From assembly GCA_017428625.1 (NCBI GenBank), contig JAFRQM010000042.1, forward strand, positions 1 to 64,000: a stretch of 64,000 nt of DNA, given 5' to 3'. Below, one piece after another: positions 17,890-26,944 of the stretch. A program made the translations under genes and the position numbers. The notes below the pieces were generated by a model that worked only from the letters and a program-made list of their open reading frames with translations, ran no database searches and was not told the DNA's origin. Within the stretch, counting starts at the first letter, position 1. Every line of letters starts with the position of its first letter. This stretch comes from Clostridia bacterium. GTDB taxonomy: Bacteria > Bacillota > Clostridia > Oscillospirales > Acutalibacteraceae.

Positions 17890-19284
17890 TTATGAAAAAA
17901 GCCTTTCAAAGAAAGTTTTTATTCTTTCAAAGAACATTCTGAACATACTTGCCAGAGCGGCAAAGCCGGTTTTACCTTCAATTTCCGTTTTAAGAGTAAG
18001 AGGCTCGGACTGCATTCCGTAGGCGTTCTCGGCGGTTACTGTTATTGTGTATTCGCCTGCGGGCAGGTTTTCAAGAGAAAATTCGACCTCTTCCTGCGGA
18101 ATTGCGCGATAGTAGGGCGGAAGAACCCAATCTTTCATAAGAGTCAGCCCCAAACTGTTTTTCACTTTGATTCTGTAAAGCACAACGGGGTTTCCGTCTG
18201 TTGAGGCGGCAACAGGAGCAAAAACAACCGCGGTGTCAAAAGTGGGGTCTGTTATTTGTTCCTTTCTGAGCGCTGCTCCGTCTTCAAATTCGGGAGCTGA
18301 TGATTTTTCTTTCTGCTTTGCCGGAGTGAAATCCCGGTTCGCCTTATCGGAAGGGTTGTTTATGTAATATTCGCAGAGTTGTTTGCCCTCGTCAACATCA
18401 TATCCGCGAAGGTGCATATTGCCTGAAGCGTCAACCTCAACAATCCAGAAAGTGCCCGTGTCCTGACAGTCAGGCGGATCATAGGCGCGAAATTCGTCAA
18501 TAGTGAACTCCGAGTAATAAATCGCGCCCGTGCCGATTGCCGTGAAATTGCCCTGCCAGATTGAGCGCGGGTCATTGAGCGGATAGTGCGAATGGCCCGA
18601 AAAATCGACAACCTGCGGGTATTGGTTGAGAATATTCGTGAAGTAGGTAACGCCCCAGCCGTCAAAGGTGGAACTGCCGTAAACCGTGTTGCGCACATGC
18701 TCGTGATGAGTTACAAAAACGGGTTTATCCGGGTTTTCGGCGGTTGCCTTGTCAAACTGTTCTTTAAGCCAGCCGAGTTGTTTTGAATCATAATGAGTCG
18801 CGTCGTTATCCGAAGCGGAAAGCCCTATGAAATGGTAACCGTTTATAACAATATGAAAATCGGCATCATTGCCGGTGAGTGATGAATAATATTCGTGAAC
18901 ATCCCTGCGGCTCATCTCATAGCCGTCGTGGTTTTTAGCCACAACGCCGATAAACCGGGTGCCGTCTTTAAGCGAGCCGTCAAGAACTCTCCAGAATTTG
19001 TCAAAGGCGGGTTTTGTGCCCCTGTCAGTCAGGTCGCCGGCAATAAGAACGGCGTCAAGTTTGCTGTAAGCGTCGTCTTCTTCTGCCGCGGCGTAAGCCG
19101 TTTGCAGCATGACGGGGATACGGTCGGCAGTGCGGTCGTTATCCTCTTTGACATGGGTGTCGCTCGCCGCCACAAAGCGGATGACAGGCACAAAATTCTG
19201 TTCGCCGTCCGTTGCAGCAAAAGCCGGAACAGCGCAGAAGAACAATGTGATTAAGGCGAGCAGAAGAGCGGTAAATTTTTTCAT
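17890..19284 (-). CDS. Secreted calcineurin-like phosphoesterase
   Basis: 464 residues. The ATG at 19284 was chosen: it is seven bases after AAGGAGTG and gives the signal peptide MKKFTALLLALITLFF ending AVPAFA. Motifs in order are SDTHVKED, AGDLTDRG, VAKNHDG (Lys where Gly is usual in GNHD), THHEHVRN and SGHSHYPLND. After the catalytic domain (about 35-310) comes a Lys/Ser-rich linker, then a fibronectin-III-like region, and a C-terminal tail ASMFRMFFERIKTFFERLFS. That tail is strongly amphipathic and resembles tails of other exported proteins here. It may anchor the enzyme at the cell surface (inference). Confidence 0.85.
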   Translation of the reverse strand: MKKFTALLLALITLFFCAVPAFAATDGEQNFVPVIRFVAASDTHVKEDNDRTADRIPVMLQTAYAAAEEDDAYSKLDAVLIAGDLTDRGTKPAFDKFWRVLDGSLKDGTRFIGVVAKNHDGYEMSRRDVHEYYSSLTGNDADFHIVINGYHFIGLSASDNDATHYDSKQLGWLKEQFDKATAENPDKPVFVTHHEHVRNTVYGSSTFDGWGVTYFTNILNQYPQVVDFSGHSHYPLNDPRSIWQGNFTAIGTGAIYYSEFTIDEFRAYDPPDCQDTGTFWIVEVDASGNMHLRGYDVDEGKQLCEYYINNPSDKANRDFTPAKQKEKSSAPEFEDGAALRKEQITDPTFDTAVVFAPVAASTDGNPVVLYRIKVKNSLGLTLMKDWVLPPYYRAIPQEEVEFSLENLPAGEYTITVTAENAYGMQSEPLTLKTEIEGKTGFAALASMFRMFFERIKTFFERLFS

Positions 19285-19322
19285 CGCAAAACACTCCTTA
19301 GAACAACAAATATAATAAAATG

Positions 19323-19351
19323 ATTTTATCATTATAATATTCAGCGGTCAA
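19323..19351 (-). promoter_or_regulatory. Promoter of the secreted phosphoesterase
   Basis: On the minus strand TTGACC (19346-19351), 17 bases, TAAAAT (19323-19328), about 40 bases before the start. The zinc-ribbon protein and transporter genes may be read from it too, since only 42 bases separate them. Confidence 0.7.
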
Positions 19352-19360
19352 CATAAAGAA

Positions 19361-19398
19361 AAAATATGTGCGGAATAAACAAATTCCGCACATATTTT
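19361..19398. terminator. Bidirectional 16-bp hairpin terminator after mgtE
   Basis: A perfect 16-bp stem (19361-19376 with 19383-19398) surrounds the loop AAACAA. Both outer ends are A/T-rich (AAAATATG, CATATTTT). It separates mgtE from the phosphoesterase promoter. Confidence 0.8.
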
Positions 19399-19425
19399 CA
19401 GTTCAAAACATCTAATATTTTTTTG

Positions 19426-20802
19426 CTAAAACAGCACTACGGTCGCAAAGCCGAAATAGATGAGAAGCGAAACAGCATCGACTATTGTGGTAATCATAGG
19501 GCCTGCCATAAGCGCGGGGTCAAGGTGAAGAACTTTTGCGAGCATCGGCAGGGAGCATCCGATGATTTTTGCGACAACAACCGTGAAAAGCATTGAAATA
19601 CACACGACGAAGAAGATGTGGAACATTCTGTCAGTTGCCACGCTGTGGGTGACGAAATTGAGAAGATACATTCTCACAAAGTTTGCCGCCGCAAGGGTTA
19701 TGCCGCACATAAGCGCAACTCTTATCTCTTTCCAGAGCACCATAAAATAATCTTTGAGTTTTACCGTGCCGAGCGCGAGACCGCGGATAATAAGCGTTGA
19801 GACCTGGTTGCCCGAGTTGCCGCTGGTATCCATAAGCATCGGAATACAGGCGGTAAGCCCCGCGACAGCCGCTAATTTATCTTCAAAATTGTCAATGATA
19901 AAGCCCGTGAATGTTGCCGAAATCATAAGAATAAGCAACCATGGGATTCTGTTTCTGAAAAGCCTGACAACACCCGTTTTCATATAATCCTCTTCGGAAG
20001 GAATCAGCAAAGCCATCTTTTCAAAGTCTTCGGTGTTCTCCTGCTGGATAACATCAACAATGTCATCGACGGTGATTATGCCGACAAGACGTTTTTCCTT
20101 ATCCACAACGGGAACGGAGAGAAGGTCGTATTTGCGCACTATTTGCGCTACAGTTTCCTGATCATCGGTTGTTGTGACATAGATTAACTGCTCATCGTCA
20201 TACATAATGTCGCCGATTTTTGTTTCGGGCTTTGAAACGATGAGGCGTCTTATGGGAACGCTGCCGAGAAGGATTCTGTTTTTGTCAATGCAGTAGCAGG
20301 TTTCAATACTTTCTTTGTCAAGTGCAGTGCGCCGCAGGTCGTTGATTGCCTCCTCAACCGTGCAGTTGACATTGAACGCCGCCATTTCGGCAGTCATAAT
20401 GCTGCCGGCGGAATCTTCGGGATAATTGAGGAATCTGTTTATTGTTTTGCGTGTGTCGGCGCTTGTGTGCGCGAGAACCCTCGTAACAACATTCGCGGGC
20501 ACATCTTCAAGAAAATCGACCGCGTCGTCAATAAACATTTCATCCACAAGTTTGCCGAGTTCGGCGTTTGTGATTGAATCGACTATTGTGCTCTGAATGT
20601 CGGTGTTAAGGTATGAAAATGTTTCAGCAGAAATCTCCGTAGGCAGAAGTCTGAAAATTCTTACCTGGTTTTCGGTTGTGGCGTCGGAGATAATCTGGGC
20701 GATATCAACCTCATTCATCTCCGTTAAAATGTTTTTGACTGCGGAGTATTTGCCGTCATTGAGAAGTTTTTGCGTAATGTTTAAAAGAACACCGTCTTCC
20801 AT
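19426..20802 (-). CDS. mgtE: Magnesium transporter MgtE
   Basis: 458 residues. An N-terminal helical domain is followed by two CBS domains (about 130-250, containing RRLIVSKPETKIGDIM and GIITVDDIVDVI). A five-helix membrane domain follows with DTSGNSGNQVSTLIIRGLALG, the Mg2+-pore signature. MgtE is a Mg2+-gated channel in the cytoplasmic membrane. The ATG at 20802 is preferred: an in-frame GTG 24 bases upstream lies inside a terminator hairpin and lacks a ribosome site. The ATG follows directly on the U-run of a leader terminator, so expression is probably controlled by attenuation. Confidence 0.93.
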   Translation of the reverse strand: MEDGVLLNITQKLLNDGKYSAVKNILTEMNEVDIAQIISDATTENQVRIFRLLPTEISAETFSYLNTDIQSTIVDSITNAELGKLVDEMFIDDAVDFLEDVPANVVTRVLAHTSADTRKTINRFLNYPEDSAGSIMTAEMAAFNVNCTVEEAINDLRRTALDKESIETCYCIDKNRILLGSVPIRRLIVSKPETKIGDIMYDDEQLIYVTTTDDQETVAQIVRKYDLLSVPVVDKEKRLVGIITVDDIVDVIQQENTEDFEKMALLIPSEEDYMKTGVVRLFRNRIPWLLILMISATFTGFIIDNFEDKLAAVAGLTACIPMLMDTSGNSGNQVSTLIIRGLALGTVKLKDYFMVLWKEIRVALMCGITLAAANFVRMYLLNFVTHSVATDRMFHIFFVVCISMLFTVVVAKIIGCSLPMLAKVLHLDPALMAGPMITTIVDAVSLLIYFGFATVVLF

Positions 20803-20842
20803 AATAAAAAGCCGCCCTTTCCGCACAGGCGCAAGGACGGTC
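20803..20842 (-). terminator. Intrinsic terminator inside the mgtE leader
   Basis: On the mgtE transcript, CCGUCCUU pairs with AAGGGCGG (one G-U), extended inside by GCGC/GUGC. UUUUUAUU and the AUG follow at once. Placed between promoter and start codon, it can only serve as an attenuator. The weak ribosome site GGGCGG is in its 3' arm. Confidence 0.75.
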
Positions 20843-21000
20843 TGAAATGCAAATCAAAACAAAGCAATTACCCGCGATGCCCCCGAGAGCAGCGGATGAT
20901 TACACCGGTCTTTACGCCGTATGCTGTTTTTTTATCGTGACTCCGTCGTATATGACTGCCGTCGCCGCTCAAGGTATTCACCTCACAATGATAATTTTGT
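20843..21000 (-). promoter_or_regulatory. Structured mgtE leader, candidate metal-sensing riboswitch
   Basis: About 160 nt lie between the promoter and the leader terminator. Features visible on the transcript are a short hairpin AGGUGAAUACCU near the 5' end and a long-range AGCGG/CCGCU pairing enclosing several small stems. A GC-rich segment then leads into the terminator. Position, length and a terminator platform are those of a riboswitch, and mgtE in Firmicutes is commonly governed by the Mg2+-sensing M-box. The M-box core (GCUGCCC... GACGCCAAUGGG) is not present in recognisable form, so this is either a divergent member or another class. Confidence 0.5.
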
Positions 21001-21007
21001 AATAAAT

Positions 21008-21036
21008 ATTTTACACCGCGGGCAGATAAATGTCAA
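21008..21036 (-). promoter_or_regulatory. Promoter of mgtE
   Basis: On the minus strand TTGACA (21031-21036), 17 bases, TAAAAT (21008-21013). It sets a 5' untranslated leader of about 200 nt. Confidence 0.8.
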
Positions 21037-21072
21037 CGCACTATATATTGTGTTTATTTTATAATATAATGC

Positions 21073-21101
21073 TTGAATATTTTATATATCAATGCTAAAA
21101 T
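21073..21101 (+). promoter_or_regulatory. Promoter of the rhamnosidase cluster
   Basis: TTGAAT (21073-21078), 17 bases, TAAAAT (21096-21101), 49 bases before the GH78 start. Confidence 0.65.
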
Positions 21102-21149
21102 GAATATAATTGTGCGGATTATGCATAAAATAAACAGGCGGAGGCAGAT

Positions 21150-23642
21150 ATGAGCGATTTACTTAATGACATTTTCTCAAAAAAAACAAGCGGACTGTTT
21201 GAAAAGGCAAAATTCATCACCACAGAATACGACTCCTATTTCAAGCCCAATTCACATATCTGGGCGAGTCGTCTTACGAGTTATCTTATGAGAAATCAGA
21301 AAAACGACCTTGAGGAATGCGACGGTCTGCCCGTTTTCATCAGGGATTTTCAGGTGAGTGAAGCAGGTGTTTCGACGCTTTATTTCACCGCCCTGGGCTG
21401 CGCGGATGTTTATATAAACGGCAAAAGAATAGGCAATGACGAGTTCAAACCCGGTTGGACCGATTACAACAAAAGAGCGCTCTACTGCACCTATGATGTT
21501 ACGGGAAATGTGGTAAAGGGCAAAAACCGTATTCTCGCCGTTGTTTCGCCCGGCTGGTGCTACGGCAGAATCTCCGGCGGCATTTACGGCACGGGCACGC
21601 CCGCTTTCGCTGCTGTTCTTATAAGCGGAGCGGAAATGCTTGTCACCGATAAAAGTTGGCTCGCAAAAGTGTGCGGAAGAATCCGCACTGCGGATATATG
21701 GGACGGAGAATTCTGCGACGGTAACGAGCCTACCTACGCTGAGATGTCGCTGCCTTCTTTTTCAACCGAAGGCTTTGTTAAACCCGAAACTGTTCCATAT
21801 AAAGGCAAAATCACGCCCTATATCGGCACAACAGTTAAAGTGCGTGACGGTCTTACACGCGTTCCTCAACACATAAACATAACCGACGGCGTTGTTTATA
21901 ACGGCACAAACTACGGCGAGGCGCATATCTGCTCGGCGGGCGCTGCACTCCCCCTGACCCTTAAACAGGGACAGACGGCTGTTGTTGACTTCGGTCAGGA
22001 GATAGTCGGATGGGTAAAACTCACCGTCAAAGGTGAAAAAGACACGGTTGTGCGTATGCGCTACGCGGAATTCTTAAACGATTCAGGCAGCAGAAAGCGC
22101 GGCAACGACGGCCCTATGGGTTCGGTTTACACCGTAAACTACCGCTCCGCGCTTGCGAAGGCTTATTACAGGCTCAACGGCGACGGCGCCGAAAGTTACC
22201 GTCCGAAGTTCTCTTTCTTCGGTTTCAGATTTGTTGAAATCACTGCCGAAAACGATGTTGAACTGCTTGGAATTGAAGGCGAGGTTGTAGGCAACGATAA
22301 CCGCGAAACCGGATATATTGAAACATCAAATCCCCTTGTAAATCAACTGTTTTCAAATATTCTCTGGGGTCAGAGAGGCAATTATCTGAGCGTGCCGACA
22401 GACTGCCCGCAGAGAGACGAGCGTCTCGGCTGGACGGGCGACGCTCAGGCGTTCTCCACTACAGCCGCTTATAATGCGGATGTTTACCCGTTCTTCCTCA
22501 AATGGATGCAGGATATGCGCGACAGCCAGACAAAACACGGCGGCTACTGCGATGTTAACCCTGCGGTGAGTTACTGCAAGGCTGACAACGCGGCTGCATG
22601 GGGCGACGCGGGCATTATTATTCCCTACAATATGTATAAGATGTTCGGCGACAAACGGATTCTTGAAGAGCATTATGACTCGATGGATGAATACATAAAC
22701 GGCTTAATAAAGCAGAACGGCTATTCAGGCCCCAACCCGAGATACGGCGACTGGCTTGCCTATGATTTATGCAAAAACGATATGATATCGAGCGCATACC
22801 TTGTTCACGACATAGATCTTATGATTGAAATGAGCGACGCCCTCGGCAAGGCGGACAAGGTTGAGGAATACAGAAAGCACCGCGACAAGGCGAAAAAATA
22901 TTTTGACAAGCACTATATGAAGAACGGTATGCCCAAAGGGGACACGCAGGCGGATAAAGTTCTTGCGCTCGCCTTTGACCTGGCGGACGGTGCGAGCAGC
23001 AGAGAAATAGCAAAGCAGCTCGAACAGCAGATAGCGGAGAACGGCAACCGTCTTTCAACGGGCTTTGTCGGCACCTGCGCGCTGTGCCCGACCCTTTCAA
23101 AATACGGGCTTGACAAAACCGCTTACAACCTTCTTCTGCAGCGCAACGAGCCCTCCTGGCTTTACAGCGTTGATCAGGGGGCGACTACCATTTGGGAGAG
23201 ATGGAATTCATACACAAAAGAGAAGGGCTTCGGCAATGTCGGTATGAACTCCTTTAACCACTACGCTTACGGCGCCATAGGCGAATGGATGTATGGTTTT
23301 ATGGCGGGTATTCAGCCGGCGGAACCGGGTTTCAGAAAAATCACGCTCACACCGAGATTTGATTTGAGAACTCCCGACGAACTGCCCGAAGGCCAGCAAA
23401 ATATAACCTATGTCAACGCGTCATTCAACAGCGCTTCGGGTCTTATAAAGAGCGAGTGGAACACGGTAAACGGAATCAAATACTATTGCAGTATTCCCGT
23501 TGAAGCAACGCTTTACCTGCCCGCTGAATATGAGACGGTAACGGTTGACGGCGCCTCTCGCAACGCGGCGGACTGCCCTGTTGAAGGCGGAAAAATCGTT
23601 ATAGCTCTCGGCGCGGGCGAACACACCGTAACACTTGACTGA
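21150..23642 (+). CDS. GH78 alpha-L-rhamnosidase
   Basis: 830 residues, no signal peptide, so probably cytoplasmic. N-terminal beta domains with a jelly-roll (YINGKRIGNDEFKPGWTDY) precede the (alpha/alpha)6 catalytic domain. That domain carries the GH78 hallmark VPTDCPQRDERLGWTGDAQA and later TTIWERWNSYTKEKG. A C-terminal beta domain closes the protein (PGFRKITLTPRF). The enzyme releases terminal L-rhamnose from glycosides or rhamnan fragments. GGAGG lies six bases before the ATG. It leads a same-strand run with two oxidoreductases and an esterase, which may process further parts of the same substrate. Confidence 0.92.
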   Translation: MSDLLNDIFSKKTSGLFEKAKFITTEYDSYFKPNSHIWASRLTSYLMRNQKNDLEECDGLPVFIRDFQVSEAGVSTLYFTALGCADVYINGKRIGNDEFKPGWTDYNKRALYCTYDVTGNVVKGKNRILAVVSPGWCYGRISGGIYGTGTPAFAAVLISGAEMLVTDKSWLAKVCGRIRTADIWDGEFCDGNEPTYAEMSLPSFSTEGFVKPETVPYKGKITPYIGTTVKVRDGLTRVPQHINITDGVVYNGTNYGEAHICSAGAALPLTLKQGQTAVVDFGQEIVGWVKLTVKGEKDTVVRMRYAEFLNDSGSRKRGNDGPMGSVYTVNYRSALAKAYYRLNGDGAESYRPKFSFFGFRFVEITAENDVELLGIEGEVVGNDNRETGYIETSNPLVNQLFSNILWGQRGNYLSVPTDCPQRDERLGWTGDAQAFSTTAAYNADVYPFFLKWMQDMRDSQTKHGGYCDVNPAVSYCKADNAAAWGDAGIIIPYNMYKMFGDKRILEEHYDSMDEYINGLIKQNGYSGPNPRYGDWLAYDLCKNDMISSAYLVHDIDLMIEMSDALGKADKVEEYRKHRDKAKKYFDKHYMKNGMPKGDTQADKVLALAFDLADGASSREIAKQLEQQIAENGNRLSTGFVGTCALCPTLSKYGLDKTAYNLLLQRNEPSWLYSVDQGATTIWERWNSYTKEKGFGNVGMNSFNHYAYGAIGEWMYGFMAGIQPAEPGFRKITLTPRFDLRTPDELPEGQQNITYVNASFNSASGLIKSEWNTVNGIKYYCSIPVEATLYLPAEYETVTVDGASRNAADCPVEGGKIVIALGAGEHTVTLD

Positions 23643-23664
23643 CAAAAGAAAGAAGTGCAAAAAA

Positions 23665-24801
23665 ATGATTAAAATAGGAATAGCTGGCACAAGAGGCCTG
23701 TCATCCCTTATGGGGCTTAACGGCATTGAGGATGTTAAAATAACCGCAATGTGCGACCTTGATGAGGAACATCTGAAAAATGCCGCCTCAAAAATCGGCG
23801 GTGATGTAAAGACTTTCAGAATCTTTGACGATATGCTTGAGAAAGGCGATATTGACGCCGTTGTTATAGCGACGCCTATGCAGTGCCATGTGCCTCAGGC
23901 GATAGCCGCGCTTGAAGCGGGCAAGCATGTTATGAGCGAAGTCACGGCAGGCGTTACAATGGACGAACTGTTCTGGCTTTGCGAGAGCGTTGAGAAATAC
24001 AACAAAATATATATGTATGCCGAAAACTACATTTTTGACCCGAGAGTGCAGCAAGTGCGCAAAATGGTTGAGGCGGGGCTTTTCGGCGAGCCTTACTACG
24101 CCGAGGGGATGTATCTTCACAACATAGGCAACCTGTTTGTATATCCCAACGGCAAAACCTCATGGCGTTCCTACTGGCAGTGCGGAATAAGGGGCAATTT
24201 CTACCCCACACACAGCATAGGCCCTGTTATGCAGTGGTTCCCCGGCGACAGAATAACCGAGGTTTCCACTTTTTCGCCCGGAGTTTACAACACCCTCGGC
24301 TTAAAGCAGGACAGCGGCACTACTTCTATGTGCCGCACCGCGAAAGGCAAACTGCTCAACATAAGGGTTGACTGTATGTCGCCGCGCCCGCATAATATGG
24401 ATTTCTATCATCTGCAGGGCACGAAGGGCTGTTTCAACTCAAAAGCGCACGGTGATGATTTCAACCGTGTTTCATTCATTGACGATGAAAATGACAGTCC
24501 GCTCCACAATATGAAATGGAGAAAACTTGAAGAATTTGATATGTATCTGCCCGACAGATACAAAAACGCCACCGAGGAGCAAAAAAACGCGGGGCATAAC
24601 GGCGGGGACTTCTTCATTGTCGAGGATTTCATAAATGCCGTAAGGGAGAACAGGCAGCCCGATCTCGACGTCTATAAAGGCTGCGAGTGGACCGCAGTCG
24701 GTCTTCTCTCCGCTCTCTCCGTAACAAACGGCGGCAGAACAATGCAGGTTCCCGATTTTCGTAAAAATATGCCTGTCGAAGAAAAGAAAATCACTCTTTA
24801 A
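23665..24801 (+). CDS. Gfo/Idh/MocA-family oxidoreductase, copy 1
   Basis: 378 residues starting MIKIGIAGTRGLSSLMGL; the ATG at 23665 gives the Rossmann strand at once, and longer starts overlap the rhamnosidase. The nucleotide-binding loop is GIAGTRG. The family's EKP motif with its catalytic Lys is replaced by SEVTAG (near residue 95), which is unusual. The C-terminal domain carries the WRSYWQCG and THSIGPVMQW segments. Such enzymes oxidise or isomerise sugars and glycosides with NAD(P). It begins 22 bases after the rhamnosidase and is followed by a near-copy, so a role in the same sugar pathway is likely. Confidence 0.82.
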   Translation: MIKIGIAGTRGLSSLMGLNGIEDVKITAMCDLDEEHLKNAASKIGGDVKTFRIFDDMLEKGDIDAVVIATPMQCHVPQAIAALEAGKHVMSEVTAGVTMDELFWLCESVEKYNKIYMYAENYIFDPRVQQVRKMVEAGLFGEPYYAEGMYLHNIGNLFVYPNGKTSWRSYWQCGIRGNFYPTHSIGPVMQWFPGDRITEVSTFSPGVYNTLGLKQDSGTTSMCRTAKGKLLNIRVDCMSPRPHNMDFYHLQGTKGCFNSKAHGDDFNRVSFIDDENDSPLHNMKWRKLEEFDMYLPDRYKNATEEQKNAGHNGGDFFIVEDFINAVRENRQPDLDVYKGCEWTAVGLLSALSVTNGGRTMQVPDFRKNMPVEEKKITL

Positions 24802-24817
24802 AGGAGTTCCTTTTATT

Positions 24818-25954
24818 ATGATTAAGGTCGGAATTGCCGGCACAAGAGGGCTCTCAACTCTTATGGGACTCGGCAGTATTGATGATGTTAAAATAACCGC
24901 GATGTGCGACCTTGACGAAGGTCATCTGAAAACAGCCGCAGAGAGAATCGGCGGGGCTGTAAAAACCTTCCGCGTGTTCGACGATATGCTTGAGAAAGGC
25001 GACATTGACGCCGTAATAATCGCAACGCCGATGCAGTGCCACGTGCCTCAGGCAATAGCCGCGCTTGAAGCGGGCAAGCATGTTATGAGTGAAGTCACCG
25101 CAGGCGTTACAATGGATGAATTGTTCTGGCTTTGCGAAAGTGTTGAGAAATACAACAAAATTTATATGTTTGCCGAAAATGTTGTTTTTGACCCGAGAAT
25201 ACAGCAGGTTAAAAAAATGGTTGAGGCAGGGCTTTTCGGTGAGCCATATTACGCCGAAGGGATGTATCTTCACAACATAGCGGATTTGTTTGTTTACCCC
25301 AACGGCAAAACTTCCTGGCGCTCCTACTGGCAGTGCGGAACAAGAGGCGCATTTTACCCTACGCACAGTCTCGGCCCTGTTATGCAGTGGTTTGAAGGTG
25401 ACAGAGTAACCGAAGTTTCCGCTTTCTCACCCGGCGTTTACAACACACTGGGTTTGAAGCAGGACAGCGGCACAACCGTAATGTGCCGCACGGCGAATGG
25501 TAAACTTATCACTATAAGGGTTGACTGTATGTCGCCGCGCCCGCACAACACGGATTATTTTCACCTGCAGGGCACGAAGGGTTGCTTCAGTTCAAAGACT
25601 CACCCGGACGATTATAACCGGGTTTCGTTCATTGACGATGAAAATGACAGCCCCCTCCACAATATGAAATGGAGGCCGCTTGAGGAATATGACATTTATC
25701 TGCCCGACAGATACAAAAACGCCACCGAGGCGCAGACAAGCGCAGGCCATAACGGCAGTGATTTCTTTATTGTTGAGGATTTCATAAACGCCGTGCGTGA
25801 AAACAGGCAGCCCGACCTTGATGTTTACACCGGCTGCGAGTGGACGGCGGTCGGCCTTCTCTCTGCGCTCTCGGTAACAAACGGCGGCAGAACAATGCAG
25901 GTGCCTCATTTCAGAAAAAATATGCCGCTTGATGAAAAGAAAACCACTCTGTAA
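24818..25954 (+). CDS. Gfo/Idh/MocA-family oxidoreductase, copy 2
   Basis: 378 residues, aligning without gaps to the preceding gene. By hand I count about 48 differing residues (near 87% identity), most conservative and spread evenly, so this is a tandem duplication retained under selection. It shares GIAGTRG and SEVTAG instead of EKP. Differences that might alter specificity include NIGNLFVY versus NIADLFVY and QWFPGDR versus QWFEGDR. AAGGAG lies 11 bases before the ATG, and 16 bases separate the two genes. Confidence 0.82.
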   Translation: MIKVGIAGTRGLSTLMGLGSIDDVKITAMCDLDEGHLKTAAERIGGAVKTFRVFDDMLEKGDIDAVIIATPMQCHVPQAIAALEAGKHVMSEVTAGVTMDELFWLCESVEKYNKIYMFAENVVFDPRIQQVKKMVEAGLFGEPYYAEGMYLHNIADLFVYPNGKTSWRSYWQCGTRGAFYPTHSLGPVMQWFEGDRVTEVSAFSPGVYNTLGLKQDSGTTVMCRTANGKLITIRVDCMSPRPHNTDYFHLQGTKGCFSSKTHPDDYNRVSFIDDENDSPLHNMKWRPLEEYDIYLPDRYKNATEAQTSAGHNGSDFFIVEDFINAVRENRQPDLDVYTGCEWTAVGLLSALSVTNGGRTMQVPHFRKNMPLDEKKTTL

Positions 25955-25978
25955 CCAAACCGAAAGGATTATGATATT

Positions 25979-26899
25979 ATGAAAGACAGTTTAAGACGAT
26001 TTATATCGGTTTTACTCTGTGCGCTGCTTTTGCTCGGGTCCTGCCCGGCAGTTTTCGCGGATGAAGCCCCCGCCCCGCATTATGCGCAAGAGATTTCCGA
26101 CATTGAAAACACGGATGTTCTGACCGGTTATGAAGAACAGTCACAGGCGCTTGCGGAATCCGCGGACGAAAAAGAAGAGGCGCTAAACTATGTTCTGCTC
26201 GGCGACTCAATAGCGAAAGGTTCCGGCATAGTCAACTATGAAGAGGCATGCTACGGCAGAATAATTGCAAACACAAACGGCTACAATTATGTGAACTACG
26301 GTGTTGACGGCATGAAGAGCAGCGAACTGCTCGCATTGCTTAAAAGGCAGAATGTTATGAACAGCATTGAAAACGCCGATATTATCAACATCACAATCGG
26401 CGGCAACAATTTTCTGCACGGCAATATTCCTCTGCTTATTCTCGGCGTTCTTTTCCGCATTGACCCCATACTTGACAATGTGCTTGACGCTTATTATGAG
26501 GACCTTTGCAGTATTTTCGGAATAATCCGCGAGGCAAACCCCGATGCGGTTATTCTTATGCAGACGCTTTACAACCCGTCAACGGGAATATTCAGACCGC
26601 TTCTGCAGTATGGCGCTGACAAACTCAACGAGCGCATTTTTCAATATGACGAGGAGCACCCGGACACCATAACAATAGTAGATATTGCCGCGAAACTCAA
26701 CGGCAAAGGCTACTGCTTCGCTTTTATTCATCCGACCGCAAGGGGAAATGAAGAAATAGCGAAGATTCTGCTTAAAGTTCTTTATGATATGGGGCTTGGC
26801 AAAACCACAGAACCCGTAATCAAAGTAAAGGGAAGAAACACTATTGAGCTTATTCCCGCATACCTGTTCAATCCGCTCAAGATTATTCCTTTCATATAA
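25979..26899 (+). CDS. Secreted SGNH/GDSL-type esterase
   Basis: 306 residues. The signal peptide is SVLLCALLLLGSCPAVFA. The SGNH blocks are LLGDSIAKGSG (nucleophile Ser), NYGVDGMKS (Gly), TIGGNNF (Asn) and FIHPTARGNEEIA (His). The Asp normally three residues before the His is replaced by Ala (AFIH), so activity could differ or use a Ser-His dyad. A spacer rich in Glu and Ala follows the signal peptide. The ATG follows AAAGG. It is last in the rhamnosidase run and may deacylate the same glycan (inference). Confidence 0.82.
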   Translation: MKDSLRRFISVLLCALLLLGSCPAVFADEAPAPHYAQEISDIENTDVLTGYEEQSQALAESADEKEEALNYVLLGDSIAKGSGIVNYEEACYGRIIANTNGYNYVNYGVDGMKSSELLALLKRQNVMNSIENADIINITIGGNNFLHGNIPLLILGVLFRIDPILDNVLDAYYEDLCSIFGIIREANPDAVILMQTLYNPSTGIFRPLLQYGADKLNERIFQYDEEHPDTITIVDIAAKLNGKGYCFAFIHPTARGNEEIAKILLKVLYDMGLGKTTEPVIKVKGRNTIELIPAYLFNPLKIIPFI

Positions 26900-26944
26900 A
26901 AAGTCTGAATTAAAAACAGGGTATAAGCCCTTTAAAAGGAAAAT

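Noticed and set aside
20843..21000. M-box (ykoK) assignment of the mgtE leader
   Set aside because: Only the AGGUGA hairpin and gene context fit; the conserved GCUGCCC and GACGCCAAUGGG core is missing, so I kept a neutral call.
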